Assembly: GCA_035533275.1 (NCBI GenBank)
Contig: DATLUD010000008.1
Span: forward strand, 185,451 to 249,450
Source: SCRA01 sp035533275
Lineage (GTDB): Bacteria > Vulcanimicrobiota > Vulcanimicrobiia > Vulcanimicrobiales > SCRA01
Reading direction: 5' to 3'
DNA: 64,000 bases
Shown here: one piece after another, positions 46,534-54,667 of the stretch
How the letters are laid out: the number at the start of each line of letters is the position of its first letter
Position numbering within the stretch: position 1 is the first letter of the stretch
Program-made: the position numbers and the translations under genes
The notes under the pieces: generated by a model
Seen by the model: only the letters and a program-made list of their open reading frames with translations
Databases searched by the model: none
What the model was told of the DNA's origin: nothing

Positions 46534-47847
46534 TTACCGGACGCCGGCGATGTCTTGGCCGACGACCACCGTGACGGCGGGGGCCGTCGCGTCCGCCGAG
46601 CTCGCGAGCGCGATCGTTGCCGTCGAGACGGCGAGAGCCTGACGGACGGCCTCGGCCCCAGCCTGGTTGGCGGCGTCGGCTCGGATGAGCGTGCTCGCGT
46701 AGTCCGAGCGATCGGCGTTGCCGATCGCGTCGATGACGAAGCCCTTCGCCTTCAGGCGGTCGGCGACGGTCTGGGCCATGCCGGCCTGCGCCGTGCCGTT
46801 CTCCACGTCCACATGCACGGAACCGGGGGCGACGTTCGCCGCAAGCGCCGGGTTGGGGGTGGGCGGCGCGGCCAGCGGCCCCGTGAGGTACTTGGCAACC
46901 ATCCGATCGATGCCGGCGGGGTCGGGCTCGAGCGCGTTCTCTCCGTCGGGCTCGTCGACGGCGTCGAGGTAGGGAAGCTGGGCCGTCTTGATGCCGGCCA
47001 GGTTGACGTCGCGGAAGGCGAACGCCAAGCTGCGCATCTCGTCGAACGTGAGGTTGGTCTGGACGTTGCGCCGCGCGACGTCGATCAGCTGCACGATGTG
47101 CGTCAGGTCGTTGAACTTGTCGTTCTTCAGCTTGGCGATGACGGCCCGCACCACTTGCTGCTGACGCTGGATGCGGCCGATGTCGCCCAGGGCGTCGTGG
47201 CGGAAGCGGCTGTAGCCCACCGCCTGCTGACCGTCGAGGTGCTGACACCCCTTCTTCAGGTGGATGTGCAGGTGCCCCCAGTTGTCGTCGTAGTTCATGG
47301 TCTCGTCCACGCACACGTCGATGCCGCCGATCGCGTCCACCAATTCCTTGGTGGCGTTGATCTTCAAGACGACGTAGCGGTCGAACGAGGGCAATCCGAG
47401 GAACCTTGCGATCACCGCCTCCGACTCCTTGACGCCTCCGTCGGCGAACGCGGCGTTGATCTTCCCGTGGTAGCCGCCGGGGAGACGGAGCCACATGTCG
47501 CGTGGCACGGAGATCACACTGACCACGTGCGAGGGGAAGTCGAGCGCCACCGCCATGATGGTGTCGGAGCGGTCGTTCTTGGTGTAGAGCTGATCGGTGT
47601 CGGTCCAGTTGTCGTCGGTTCCCAGCACCAGCAGGTAGATGCGCGACTTGCCGAAGAGCGATTCCGGCGAGGGAATGAAGACGCGCGTCACGGCATCCGT
47701 GATCGCGCGATGGTTGAAGACGAGGAATCCCGCGAGCGCGGCGACCAGCACCACGATGGCGGGAAGCAGACTCCTGAGCTTGGGAGGCGACGTACGGGCG
47801 CGCCGGGGTGCGGGGGGCTCGAGATGCTTACCCATCTGCTTGTCCAC
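46534..47847 (-). CDS. LytR-CpsA-Psr (LCP) family protein with LytR_C domain
   Basis: A 437-aa membrane-bound protein. One TM helix (SLLPAIVVLVAALAGFLVF) is followed by the LCP domain with LLVLGTDDNW, DRSDTIMAVALD, SVISVPRDMWLRLPG, GKINAAFADGG, and YSRFRHDALGDIGRIQRQQQVV with the conserved Arg residues. The C-terminal LytR_C domain (VHVDVENGTAQAGMAQTVADRLKAKGF) is present. LCP enzymes move glycopolymers from polyprenyl phosphate carriers to the cell wall. It is adjacent to uppS, which makes that carrier. Confidence 0.93.
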   Translation of the reverse strand: MDKQMGKHLEPPAPRRARTSPPKLRSLLPAIVVLVAALAGFLVFNHRAITDAVTRVFIPSPESLFGKSRIYLLVLGTDDNWTDTDQLYTKNDRSDTIMAVALDFPSHVVSVISVPRDMWLRLPGGYHGKINAAFADGGVKESEAVIARFLGLPSFDRYVVLKINATKELVDAIGGIDVCVDETMNYDDNWGHLHIHLKKGCQHLDGQQAVGYSRFRHDALGDIGRIQRQQQVVRAVIAKLKNDKFNDLTHIVQLIDVARRNVQTNLTFDEMRSLAFAFRDVNLAGIKTAQLPYLDAVDEPDGENALEPDPAGIDRMVAKYLTGPLAAPPTPNPALAANVAPGSVHVDVENGTAQAGMAQTVADRLKAKGFVIDAIGNADRSDYASTLIRADAANQAGAEAVRQALAVSTATIALASSADATAPAVTVVVGQDIAGVR

Positions 47848-47871
47848 GCCGCCGAAGATCGTGGCACACGG

Positions 47872-48636
47872 CTACGTCCCGCCGAAGCGCCTCTGGCGGC
47901 CTTGAAACTCGACGATGGCCTGAGCGAACGTCTCCGCCGTGAACGCCGGCCAATAGGTCGGCGTCACCCACAGCTCCGTGTAGGCGACCTGGTAGAGCAG
48001 GAAGTTGGAGAGCCGCATCTCCCCGCCCGGGCGGATGAGCAGATCCGGGTCCGGGAAATCGGCGGTGAAGAGATACGAGGCGAGCGTCGAGTCGTCGATC
48101 GTCTCCGGATCCTGCTTGCCGCTGCGCACGTCGCGCGCCAGCGCGCGGGCGGCGTGGAGCAGCTCGGCGCGCGCGCTGTAGTTGACCGCGAGATTGAGCA
48201 CCACGTCGCCGTTCGCGGCCGTGCGCGCCATCAACTCGTCCAGCGCCTCCACGCAGGCGGTCGGCAAGGCCCGATAGTCGCCGATGACGTTGACGCGAAC
48301 GCCGTTGCGCTGCAGCTCGGCCAGCTCGTGGCGTGCGAAGAAGACGCACAGCTCCATCAGCAGCGAGATCTCGCGCGGATCGCGCTTCCAGTTCTCGGTG
48401 GAGAAGCCGTAGACGGTGAGGATCGGGATGCCCCAATCCTTGCAGAAGCGCGTCGCCTCGCGCAGCGAGGCGATGCCCCGGCGGTGCCCCTCCGCGGCCG
48501 GCAAGTGGCGCTCGCGCGCCCAGCGGCGATTGCCGTCCATGATGATGGCGACGTGGCGCGGCATGCGATCCCGGTCGATCGCGTCAAAGGCGGTTCGGGG
48601 TTCGGAGGCGCGGTTCGAGCGCGGCAAGAGCCTCAT
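47872..48636 (-). CDS. uppS: Isoprenyl transferase (undecaprenyl diphosphate synthase)
   Basis: Elongates farnesyl diphosphate into the lipid carrier for peptidoglycan and polysaccharides, 254 aa. AIIMDGNRRWA with the catalytic Asp, GHRRGIASLREATRFC, VYGFSTENWKR, LIRPGGEMRLSNFLLYQVAYTELW. ATG 48636 overlaps the HTH regulator stop by 4 bases; the longer frame upstream is rejected. It is followed by the LCP gene, so both are in one lipid-carrier/wall operon. Confidence 0.95.
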   Translation of the reverse strand: MRLLPRSNRASEPRTAFDAIDRDRMPRHVAIIMDGNRRWARERHLPAAEGHRRGIASLREATRFCKDWGIPILTVYGFSTENWKRDPREISLLMELCVFFARHELAELQRNGVRVNVIGDYRALPTACVEALDELMARTAANGDVVLNLAVNYSARAELLHAARALARDVRSGKQDPETIDDSTLASYLFTADFPDPDLLIRPGGEMRLSNFLLYQVAYTELWVTPTYWPAFTAETFAQAIVEFQGRQRRFGGT

Positions 48637-49004
48637 GTGGTGGCCAGCCCCGGCAAGCCGGAGGGGGCGCGGCGGCTCTTGGCGGCTCCGCGCTGAACGT
48701 CGCGCACGACCGCCTCGAGGACGTCGACGTACGCGAGAAAGCGCTGGCGCCCCGTGCGCGTGATCTTGCAGATCGTGGTGGGCCTCCCGTTGGCGGCGTG
48801 GCGCTCGAGCGAGACGATCTTCATCTCGGAGAGCGCCTGGAGGTGACGGCTCAGGTTGCCGTCGGTGAGGTCGCAGGCGCGCTGGAGCTCGGAGAAGCTC
48901 ATGCCGTCCGGATGGGCGATCAGGCACGTGCAGACGGCGAGCCGTCCCCGCTCGTGGAAGATGCGTTCGAGCCCGCTGTAGGCGAAGCGACCCTCCCCAC
49001 TCAC
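48633..49004 (-). CDS. Winged-helix transcriptional regulator (HTH_34/ArsR-like)
   Basis: A 123-aa regulator with winged HTH: GRLAVCTCLIAHPDGMSFSELQRACDLTDGNLSRHLQALSEMKIVSLERHAANGRPTTICKITRTGRQRF. The pattern matches the family next to membrane proteins in many bacteria. No metal-binding cysteines are obvious. GTG 49004 overlaps the mini-ORF stop (GTGA) and lies inside the 29-bp repeat. The partner membrane protein is upstream. Confidence 0.85.
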   Translation of the reverse strand: MSGEGRFAYSGLERIFHERGRLAVCTCLIAHPDGMSFSELQRACDLTDGNLSRHLQALSEMKIVSLERHAANGRPTTICKITRTGRQRFLAYVDVLEAVVRDVQRGAAKSRRAPSGLPGLATT

Positions 49005-49024
49005 TCCGCTACGCTCCGTTCGCG
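48996..49024 (-). repeat. 29-bp repeat, copy 2 (HTH regulator start region)
   Basis: It matches 33997-34025 at 26 of 29 positions. Minus-strand reading starts CGCGAACGGAGCGTAGCGG. It overlaps the GTG start of the HTH gene and the end of the mini-ORF; the GCGGA segment may act as its ribosome-binding site. Confidence 0.65.
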
Positions 49025-49117
49025 AAGTGCCCCGAATGGGGTATGGGGACCCCTGTGCTTCAAAGGTTCCGGCGCACTCGCGCCGGGTTGCACCGCGCCG
49101 GTCATCACGTTGCTCAT
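49001..49117 (-). CDS. Mini-ORF linking the membrane protein and HTH genes (repeat-encoded end)
   Basis: A 38-codon frame. Its ATG overlaps the membrane-protein stop (ATGA), and its TGA overlaps the HTH start (GTGA). It starts MSN, as the mini-ORF at 33993-34085 does, is Pro/Gly rich in the middle, and ends GALRERSVAE within the repeat. It has no TM helix. As with the other copy, a coupling role is more likely than a stable protein. Confidence 0.35.
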   Translation of the reverse strand: MSNVMTGAVQPGASAPEPLKHRGPHTPFGALRERSVAE

Positions 49118-49725
49118 CGCGCGTGCTCCCCGGCGTGCTCGTGGGCCAGCATCCACCCGATCCAAAGCATGCCCAGACCGAATCCGGCCGGCATCACCCA
49201 CCAGGAGAGCGCCGCCGCGTGCGCGGGCCAGAGCAGGAGCACGCTGCCGGCCGCCATGTAGCAGAGCGCCGCTGCCATCATGCCGCGCGGGATCATGCCC
49301 CGCGACGCGAAGAGCCCCGTGCCGTACGCCGAGAACCAAAGGCCGGGGAGCAGGTCCTCGCGCCCCACTTCGGTCAGCGCCAAGGTCAAGACGGCGGAGA
49401 GCGCCATGGCGGGCAAGATCGTCGCCCCGGCCGTGCGCGTCTGACGCCGTTCCCCGGCGTCGGCGATCCGCCAGTACCACATGGCGAGCGCGCCGTAGTT
49501 GATCGCCAAGCCAACCGCGAGACAACCGAGCCAAATCTCCAGGTAGAGCCGCACCTGCTCGGGCGTGGAGGGGTGAGGCACCAAGAAGCCCTGAACCGCG
49601 CCAGCGGTCAGGGCCGCGACGCCGCTGAGCGCGGCGGCTCCTCCCGAGTATCCGTGAAAGCGCTGACACCCCGCGAGGCGTTCGCGGACCTCCTCGAGGT
49701 CCGAGAGTGCGCGTGCGATCTCCAT
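49114..49725 (-). CDS. Integral membrane protein, unknown function
   Basis: A 203-aa protein with a soluble N-terminus (MEIARALSDLEEVRERLAGCQRFHG, helix) and about six membrane helices (starting at YSGGAAALSGVAALTAGAVQGFLV, then LEIWLGCLAVGLAINYGALAMWYW and others). It pairs with an HTH regulator just downstream, a common arrangement in which the membrane protein modulates the regulator. ATG 49725 gives the natural N-terminus; the ORF upstream to 49764 is rejected. Confidence 0.78.
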   Translation of the reverse strand: MEIARALSDLEEVRERLAGCQRFHGYSGGAAALSGVAALTAGAVQGFLVPHPSTPEQVRLYLEIWLGCLAVGLAINYGALAMWYWRIADAGERRQTRTAGATILPAMALSAVLTLALTEVGREDLLPGLWFSAYGTGLFASRGMIPRGMMAAALCYMAAGSVLLLWPAHAAALSWWVMPAGFGLGMLWIGWMLAHEHAGEHAR

Positions 49726-49734
49726 ACCTGCAAC

Positions 49735-49764
49735 TTTATACCGCAAAGTATGCGCCCACCGCAA
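49735..49764 (-). promoter_or_regulatory. Sigma-70-type promoter ahead of the membrane-protein gene
   Basis: On the minus strand TTGCGG (49764-49759) and TATAAA (49740-49735) are 18 bp apart, close to consensus spacing. They lie 9 bp before the ATG at 49725, so the leader is very short. The sequence TTGCGGT is repeated next to the -10 box, which could be an operator. This promoter likely drives the membrane protein, mini-ORF, HTH, uppS and LCP genes. Confidence 0.5.
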
Positions 49765-49809
49765 GGGCCAATCTCCTCGGCGAGGGCGGACCCGAGAGCG
49801 TGACGGGCT

Positions 49810-50298
49810 TCAGCGGTAGTTGACGAACTGGAGCGGCAGCTCGTAATCGAGGTCTTTCATCAGCGCGATGACCTTCTGGAGCTCGTCCTTGTCCTTGCTC
49901 GAGACGCGGATCTGCTCGTCCTGGATCTGCGCGTTGACCTTGAGCTTGGAAGCCTTGATCTTCTCGACCAACGGCTTGGCCTTGTCCTTCGGTATCCCTT
50001 GCTTCACCGTGACGACCTGGCGCAAGGTTCCGCCGCTGGCCGTCTCGACCTTGCCGTAGTCGAAGGCCTTGAGCGAGATGCCGCGCTTGACGGCCTTGCT
50101 CTGCACGATGTCGATCACGTTCTTGAGCTTCAGCTCGTCGTCGGCGACGATCGTGATCTGCGTGCCCTTGCGCTCCACCGAACTCTTGGAGTTCTTGAAG
50201 TCGAAGCGGCTCGCGATCTCCTTCTCAACCTGGTTGATCGCGTTGTCGAGCTCCTGCTCGTCGATCTTCGAGACGATGTCGAATGAATAATCAGCCAT
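49810..50298 (-). CDS. yajQ: YajQ-family nucleotide-binding protein
   Basis: A 162-aa protein of the UPF0234/YajQ family with two ferredoxin-like domains: ADYSFDIVSKIDEQELDNAINQVEKEIASRFDFKNSKSS, then VETASGGTLRQVVTVKQGIPKDKAKPLVEKIKASKLKVNAQIQDEQIRVSSKDKDELQKVI. Some members bind c-di-GMP. The window also encodes a c-di-GMP-making receiver-GGDEF protein, but a link is not shown. ATG 50298, located after the RodZ-like gene. Confidence 0.93.
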   Translation of the reverse strand: MADYSFDIVSKIDEQELDNAINQVEKEIASRFDFKNSKSSVERKGTQITIVADDELKLKNVIDIVQSKAVKRGISLKAFDYGKVETASGGTLRQVVTVKQGIPKDKAKPLVEKIKASKLKVNAQIQDEQIRVSSKDKDELQKVIALMKDLDYELPLQFVNYR

Positions 50299-50314
50299 AA
50301 GTCCTTGTCGGGCG

Positions 50315-51091
50315 TCAGTTTGCGCTGCCGGTTGGGAAGATGCGCTCGACGACGTCGCCGGTGCGGCCGAGCGCCCCGAGGTCCCGGCCGTTCTCCTTGA
50401 CGTCGACGCCGCCCGCGTTTCCGAGACGGACGCTGATGGACCGCCCTTGATACGTGCGGACGGTGCTGGCCGCGAAGGTCCCTTCCGTCGCGACCTTGCC
50501 GTCCACCACCACCCGCACCCAGGAAGGCGCGGTCCACGCGAGGGTCACGCTCTCCACGCCCGGCGGAAGCGGCAGCGGCGAGGGTCCCGGCGACGAGGCT
50601 TGCGCCACGGGCGTCGACGCTTCCGCCGGCGATGCCGGGGCCGCCGGCGTCGGCAGCGGCGAGGACGCGGGGGCCGGCGAGCCCGATGCGGGTGCGGCGG
50701 CCTTGCCCCCGCCGGGAGACTCGAGCTGCCAGAAGCTATAGCCGACGATGCCCAGGAGCGCCACTGCGACGATGGCCCCGAGCCAGACCCAAACCGAGGG
50801 GCCCGAGCGAGCCGCGGCCGAAGCCGTCTCCGCCGCCACCGGCACGTGAGAGGGGTGAATCCCCGTCAGATCGTTGAACTGGGCCACAGACCCTTCGGGA
50901 TCGAGACCGAGGAAGCGCGCATACGTTCGAAGAAAGCCGCGAACGTACACCGCTGCCCCGATCGAGGGCCAGTCCTCTTCCTCGATGGCTTGCAGGTAGA
51001 TCGAACGGATGTGGATACGCTCGGCGGCCTCCGAGAGCGTAACGCCTCGCGCCTCGCGGGCGGCGCGAAATTGCTCCCCGAGTGATGGCAA
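50315..51091 (-). CDS. RodZ-like helix-turn-helix/DUF4115 membrane protein
   Basis: A 258-aa cell-shape-type protein. N-terminal cytoplasmic HTH (EQFRAAREARGVTLSEAAERIHIRSIYLQAIEEEDW, continuing YVRGFLRTYARFLGLDPE), a TM helix (VWVWLGAIVAVALLGIVGYSFW), a Pro/Ala-rich periplasmic linker, and a DUF4115 C-terminal domain (SVTLAWTAPSWVRVVVDGKVATEGTF...VRLGNAGGVDVKENGRDLG). RodZ ties MreB to the cell-wall synthesis complex. mreB is not in the window. Divergent from mnmA. Confidence 0.88.
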   Translation of the reverse strand: MPSLGEQFRAAREARGVTLSEAAERIHIRSIYLQAIEEEDWPSIGAAVYVRGFLRTYARFLGLDPEGSVAQFNDLTGIHPSHVPVAAETASAAARSGPSVWVWLGAIVAVALLGIVGYSFWQLESPGGGKAAAPASGSPAPASSPLPTPAAPASPAEASTPVAQASSPGPSPLPLPPGVESVTLAWTAPSWVRVVVDGKVATEGTFAASTVRTYQGRSISVRLGNAGGVDVKENGRDLGALGRTGDVVERIFPTGSAN

Positions 51092-51157
51092 CGGCGCGTT
51101 CCTTTCCGGGCGCGGAAGTTAGCGACGATTTTATCGGCGAGAAGCGAGAATCCTGTC

Positions 51158-52234
51158 ATGTCCAAACGTGAGCGAGTCGTCGCGGCGATGAGCGGCGGCG
51201 TCGACTCCGCCGTCGCGGCCGCGCTGTTGGTCGAGGCCGGCTACGAGGTGATTGGTGTCACCATGCGTCTCTACGAGCAGACGCGCGGGGAGCGCCGCGC
51301 CAAGAGTTGTTGCGGCGTCGACGATTTCGACGACGCGCGCCGGAGCGCCGCGGCGATCGGGATCAAGCACTACGTCGTGGACTTCGAGGAGGCGTTCCGC
51401 CGCGACGTCGTCGAGCGCTTCGCCGACGAGTACCTGCGCGGACGGACGCCCAATCCATGCGTCCTGTGCAACAACCACCTCAAGCTCGGCACGCTTTGGC
51501 GCTACGCTCGCCACCTCGGCGCCTCCAAGGTGGCGACGGGGCATTACGCCCGCCTCGAGCAAGCGGCCGATGGGCCGCATCTCTACCGCGCGCTCGATCG
51601 GCACAAGGACCAGGCTTACGCCCTGGCCCAGCTCGACCGCGAGCAGCTGGCCTCCCTCATGCTCCCCCTGGGGGGCCACGAGAAGGCCCGCACGCGCGAG
51701 CTGGCTAGCCTCTTTGCCTTGCCCGTGCATGACAAAGCCGAATCCCAGGACATCTGCTTCGTCGAAGGCGGCGACTACCGCGACGTGGTGCGCGAGCTGC
51801 GCCCGGGCGCCGACGATCCGGGGGCGATCGTGACCTCCGACGGGCGCCCGTTGGGGGGCCATGACGGCATCCTCTCCTACACGGTCGGCCAGCGGCGCCG
51901 CCTTCCGGCCAACGCCGGGGGCGACGGTCCCTGGTATGTCACGCGCATCGACCCCGCGACCAACACCATCGTCGTGGGTCGCGAGGACGAGCTCGCGGCA
52001 TTCGGGCTCGAGGCCGACGAGGTCAACCTGATCCGCCCGCTCCCCGCCCGGGTGCTGGCGATGCCGCGCTATCGGGCCCGCATGGCCTCCGCCGCCGCGA
52101 GCCTAGAGAACGGCCGCTTACTGCTGCGCTTCGACGAGCCCCAGCGCGCGCTCACGCCCGGCCAGCTCGTGGCGCTCTTCGCCGAAGACGGCGAGGAGGT
52201 GGTGGGCGCGGCCACGATCGTCCGCGCGATATGA
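51158..52234 (+). CDS. mnmA: tRNA-specific 2-thiouridylase MnmA
   Basis: Adds sulfur to U34 of Lys, Glu and Gln tRNAs, 358 aa. PP-loop SGGVDSAVAA near the N-terminus, catalytic cysteines in NPCVLCN and in SQDICFV, and the tRNA-binding region KVATGHYARL. C-terminal YTVGQRRRLP, RARMASAA. ATG 51158 is family position. Convergent with the LysR gene. Confidence 0.96.
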   Translation: MSKRERVVAAMSGGVDSAVAAALLVEAGYEVIGVTMRLYEQTRGERRAKSCCGVDDFDDARRSAAAIGIKHYVVDFEEAFRRDVVERFADEYLRGRTPNPCVLCNNHLKLGTLWRYARHLGASKVATGHYARLEQAADGPHLYRALDRHKDQAYALAQLDREQLASLMLPLGGHEKARTRELASLFALPVHDKAESQDICFVEGGDYRDVVRELRPGADDPGAIVTSDGRPLGGHDGILSYTVGQRRRLPANAGGDGPWYVTRIDPATNTIVVGREDELAAFGLEADEVNLIRPLPARVLAMPRYRARMASAAASLENGRLLLRFDEPQRALTPGQLVALFAEDGEEVVGAATIVRAI

Positions 52235-52250
52235 GGGAGGCCCTGCGCGC

Positions 52251-53162
52251 TCAGAGGAGGCGCAGTCCCGGTCGCCTCTGCCCCACTCCGCGCCGCACCA
52301 CGTCCTCCAAGGCGACCAGGGCCGCGGCGGCGGGCTGCTCCAGCGGCCGCTCCGCCGACCATCCCAGACCCACCACGCGCGAGGGGGCGTCGGCCACGCG
52401 CCGGACGGCGAACCCCGCGGGCGCCCCGTCGACCACGCCCGCCGCGGGCAACAGCGTCACGCCGCGCACCGCGGCCATCGCCTCGTCCACCAGGCGGATC
52501 GTCTCGTACTCATAGACGACGCGCGGGCGAAAGCCGGCGCGCTCGCACGCCGCCTCGATGACGCCCCGCAGCGCGTTCTCGCTCCCCGGTAGCAGCCAGG
52601 GCCGGTTGGCGAGCTCGGCCAGGCGCATCTCGCCCCGCGCGACGCGCTCTCCGGGGACGACGGCGACCAGCTCCTCCACAAAGAGCGCCTTCGTGCGCAC
52701 GCTGCGAACCGACGCCGGCAGGTTGATGAGGGCCACGTCCAAGCGCCCTGCCGCGAGATCGTGCTCGAGCGTCCCGGTTGCCCCCTCGGTGAGGGTCAGC
52801 GCGACGCCGGGATGAACCGCCGCCATGCGGTCGAGGAAGGCCTTGGTCACCAGCGCCACCAGCGTGCCGATGAGGCCGACGCGCGCCGCGCCGATGCGCC
52901 CCGCAGCCAGCGCCTCGACTTCCCGGGTCCCGGCTTGGATGCGGTCCTCCACGTCGCGGGCCGTCTGCAGAAGGGCCGTGCCCGCCGGGGTGAGCTCGAC
53001 GCCGTGCGCCGCCCGCCGCAGCAGCTGGGCTCCCAGCTCGCGCTCCAAGGCCGCCACTTGCGCGCTCAGGTTGGACTGGCTTGCCTCCAGCACCGCCGCG
53101 GCTTTGGCAAAGCCCCCGGCCTCGCAGACGGCGCGGAAGTAGCGCAACTGCCGCAGTTCCAC
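52251..53162 (-). CDS. LysR-family transcriptional regulator
   Basis: A 303-aa regulator: N-terminal HTH (MELRQLRYFRAVCEAGGFAKAAAVLEASQSNLSAQVAALERELGAQLLRRA) and a periplasmic-binding-protein-like effector domain (GLIGTLVALVTKAFLDRMAAVHPGVALTLTEG). The CysB/CynR-like shape gives no substrate clue. It lies downstream of the GYD gene, which has the same orientation, so a classic divergent target gene is missing. Confidence 0.93.
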   Translation of the reverse strand: MELRQLRYFRAVCEAGGFAKAAAVLEASQSNLSAQVAALERELGAQLLRRAAHGVELTPAGTALLQTARDVEDRIQAGTREVEALAAGRIGAARVGLIGTLVALVTKAFLDRMAAVHPGVALTLTEGATGTLEHDLAAGRLDVALINLPASVRSVRTKALFVEELVAVVPGERVARGEMRLAELANRPWLLPGSENALRGVIEAACERAGFRPRVVYEYETIRLVDEAMAAVRGVTLLPAAGVVDGAPAGFAVRRVADAPSRVVGLGWSAERPLEQPAAAALVALEDVVRRGVGQRRPGLRLL

Positions 53163-53213
53163 GGCACCAGATGTATCGCGCCTCGCAAGCGAACCCCTGC
53201 GCCGAGCGACCGA

Positions 53214-53501
53214 TCAGAGCGCCGCGAGGAACTCCTCCCACGGCGTGCAGGGTAGCGTCTCGGTGGTCGAGTGGCCATAGCCGCGGATGATCATCGCGGC
53301 TCGCTCCACCTGCTTGACGTCGTCGCTCTCGACGAGGTCGATCACGTCGAACCGTCCGAGCGTCGCGTAGCTCTGCTTCCACGTAACGCCGGGGCACCGG
53401 CGCTTGATCTCCGCGGAGACGCGCTCGGCAATCGCCTTGAACTCCGCGGGATCCGTGAACGCCCGCGGCGAGAATCGGCTGAGGATCGCGTAGGTCGCCA
53501 T
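53214..53501 (-). CDS. GYD-domain protein
   Basis: A 95-aa small protein of the GYD/DUF family, a ferredoxin-like fold: MATYAILSRFSPRAFTDP start, GVTWKQSYATLGRFDVIDLVESDDVKQVERAAMIIRGYGHSTTETLPCTPWEEFLAAL. No catalytic function is known; some relatives are dimeric alpha/beta barrel proteins. GGAGGGA lies 9 bases before ATG 53501. It is between mqnC and the LysR regulator on the same strand. Confidence 0.85.
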   Translation of the reverse strand: MATYAILSRFSPRAFTDPAEFKAIAERVSAEIKRRCPGVTWKQSYATLGRFDVIDLVESDDVKQVERAAMIIRGYGHSTTETLPCTPWEEFLAAL

Positions 53502-53575
53502 CTGCTGCTCCCTCCTATCGGTTGGTGCAACAGCGTTCGACCTCGCCGGGTCGAGCCCGGCCGTGCGTGCGGTCG

Positions 53576-54667
53576 CTACGTCGCGGCCGTGGCCAGAGGC
53601 ATCTCCCGGCGCGCGTTCCAGTACGTGTCGCGAATGACCGGGTTGAATCCGGCATCGCGGATCACGCGCTCGAGCTCCGCCCGCGTCGCCTCGTTGGTCG
53701 ATCCCGCCAGCTTCACCACCCGCTCCTCCAGGATGGTGCCGCCCATGTCGTCGCAGCCGTAGAACAGGGCGAGCTGCCCCATCTTCAGGCCCGGCGTGAG
53801 CCACGACGCTTGCAGGTGCGGCACGTTGTCGAGATAGAGCCGCGAGATGGCCAGCACCCTCAGGTACTCGTAGCCGCTGGCCTCGGTGCCGCGCAGATAC
53901 GTCTTGTGGGGCACGTAGTACCACGGAATGAAGGCCGTGAAGCCGCCCGGGTTCTCGTCCTGCAGCGCGCGGATCACGTCGAGGTGCATGATGCGCTCCT
54001 CCTTGGTCTCCACGCTGCCGAACATCATGGTCGCCGTGGTCGGCATGCCCAAGCGCTGGGCCTTGCGCATGACGTCGATCCAGCCCTCGGGGGCCACCTT
54101 GCGCGCGCTGATGCGCTTGCGCACGCGATCCACCAAGATCTCCGCGCCCGCGCCGGGCAAGGACTTGAGGCCCGCCTCCTTGAGCGCGGCCAGGATCGCC
54201 TCGACGCTCTTCCCCTCGACCTTGGCCAGGCCCAGGACCTCGGAGACGGAGAGCGAGTGGATGTCGACGCCGGGATACCGCGCGGCGACCTTGCGGAAGA
54301 GCTCCGTGAACCATGCGAGCGGGAGCTCGGGATTGACGCCGCCCTGGATCATGATCTGGGTGGCGCCTTGGTCCGCCGCCCAGCCGACGTGCTCCAGCAC
54401 CTCGTCGTGCGACATCGTGTAGCCTTCCTTCGACCCCTCGTGCCGGAAGAAGGCGCAGAAGGTGCAGTGCACGTTGCAGACGTTCGTGTAGTTGATCGTG
54501 GTGTCGATCACGTACGTCACGTCGTTGCCGGGATGCATCTGCGTGCGCCGGTGGTAGGCGGCGGCTCCCAACTCGTGGATCGGCGCCTCCATGAAGAGGC
54601 GGACGCCCTCCTCGTACGAGAGCCGGCCTCCGGCGGCGGCGCGGTCGAGCGCGTCAGCGAGCGACAC
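53576..54667 (-). CDS. mqnC: Cyclic dehypoxanthinyl futalosine synthase MqnC
   Basis: Radical-SAM enzyme of the futalosine menaquinone pathway that cyclises dehypoxanthine futalosine, 363 aa. [4Fe-4S] motif CNVHCTFC (CxxxCxxC), then IMIQGGVNPELPLAWFTELFR, SLPGAGAEILVDRVRKRISARK, and TTATMMFGSVET. Its start is 14 bases into the end of the mqnE-mqnA fusion gene, so the two overlap. With the fusion gene it provides three enzymes of the pathway; mqnB and mqnD are not in the window. Confidence 0.94.
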   Translation of the reverse strand: MSLADALDRAAAGGRLSYEEGVRLFMEAPIHELGAAAYHRRTQMHPGNDVTYVIDTTINYTNVCNVHCTFCAFFRHEGSKEGYTMSHDEVLEHVGWAADQGATQIMIQGGVNPELPLAWFTELFRKVAARYPGVDIHSLSVSEVLGLAKVEGKSVEAILAALKEAGLKSLPGAGAEILVDRVRKRISARKVAPEGWIDVMRKAQRLGMPTTATMMFGSVETKEERIMHLDVIRALQDENPGGFTAFIPWYYVPHKTYLRGTEASGYEYLRVLAISRLYLDNVPHLQASWLTPGLKMGQLALFYGCDDMGGTILEERVVKLAGSTNEATRAELERVIRDAGFNPVIRDTYWNARREMPLATAAT

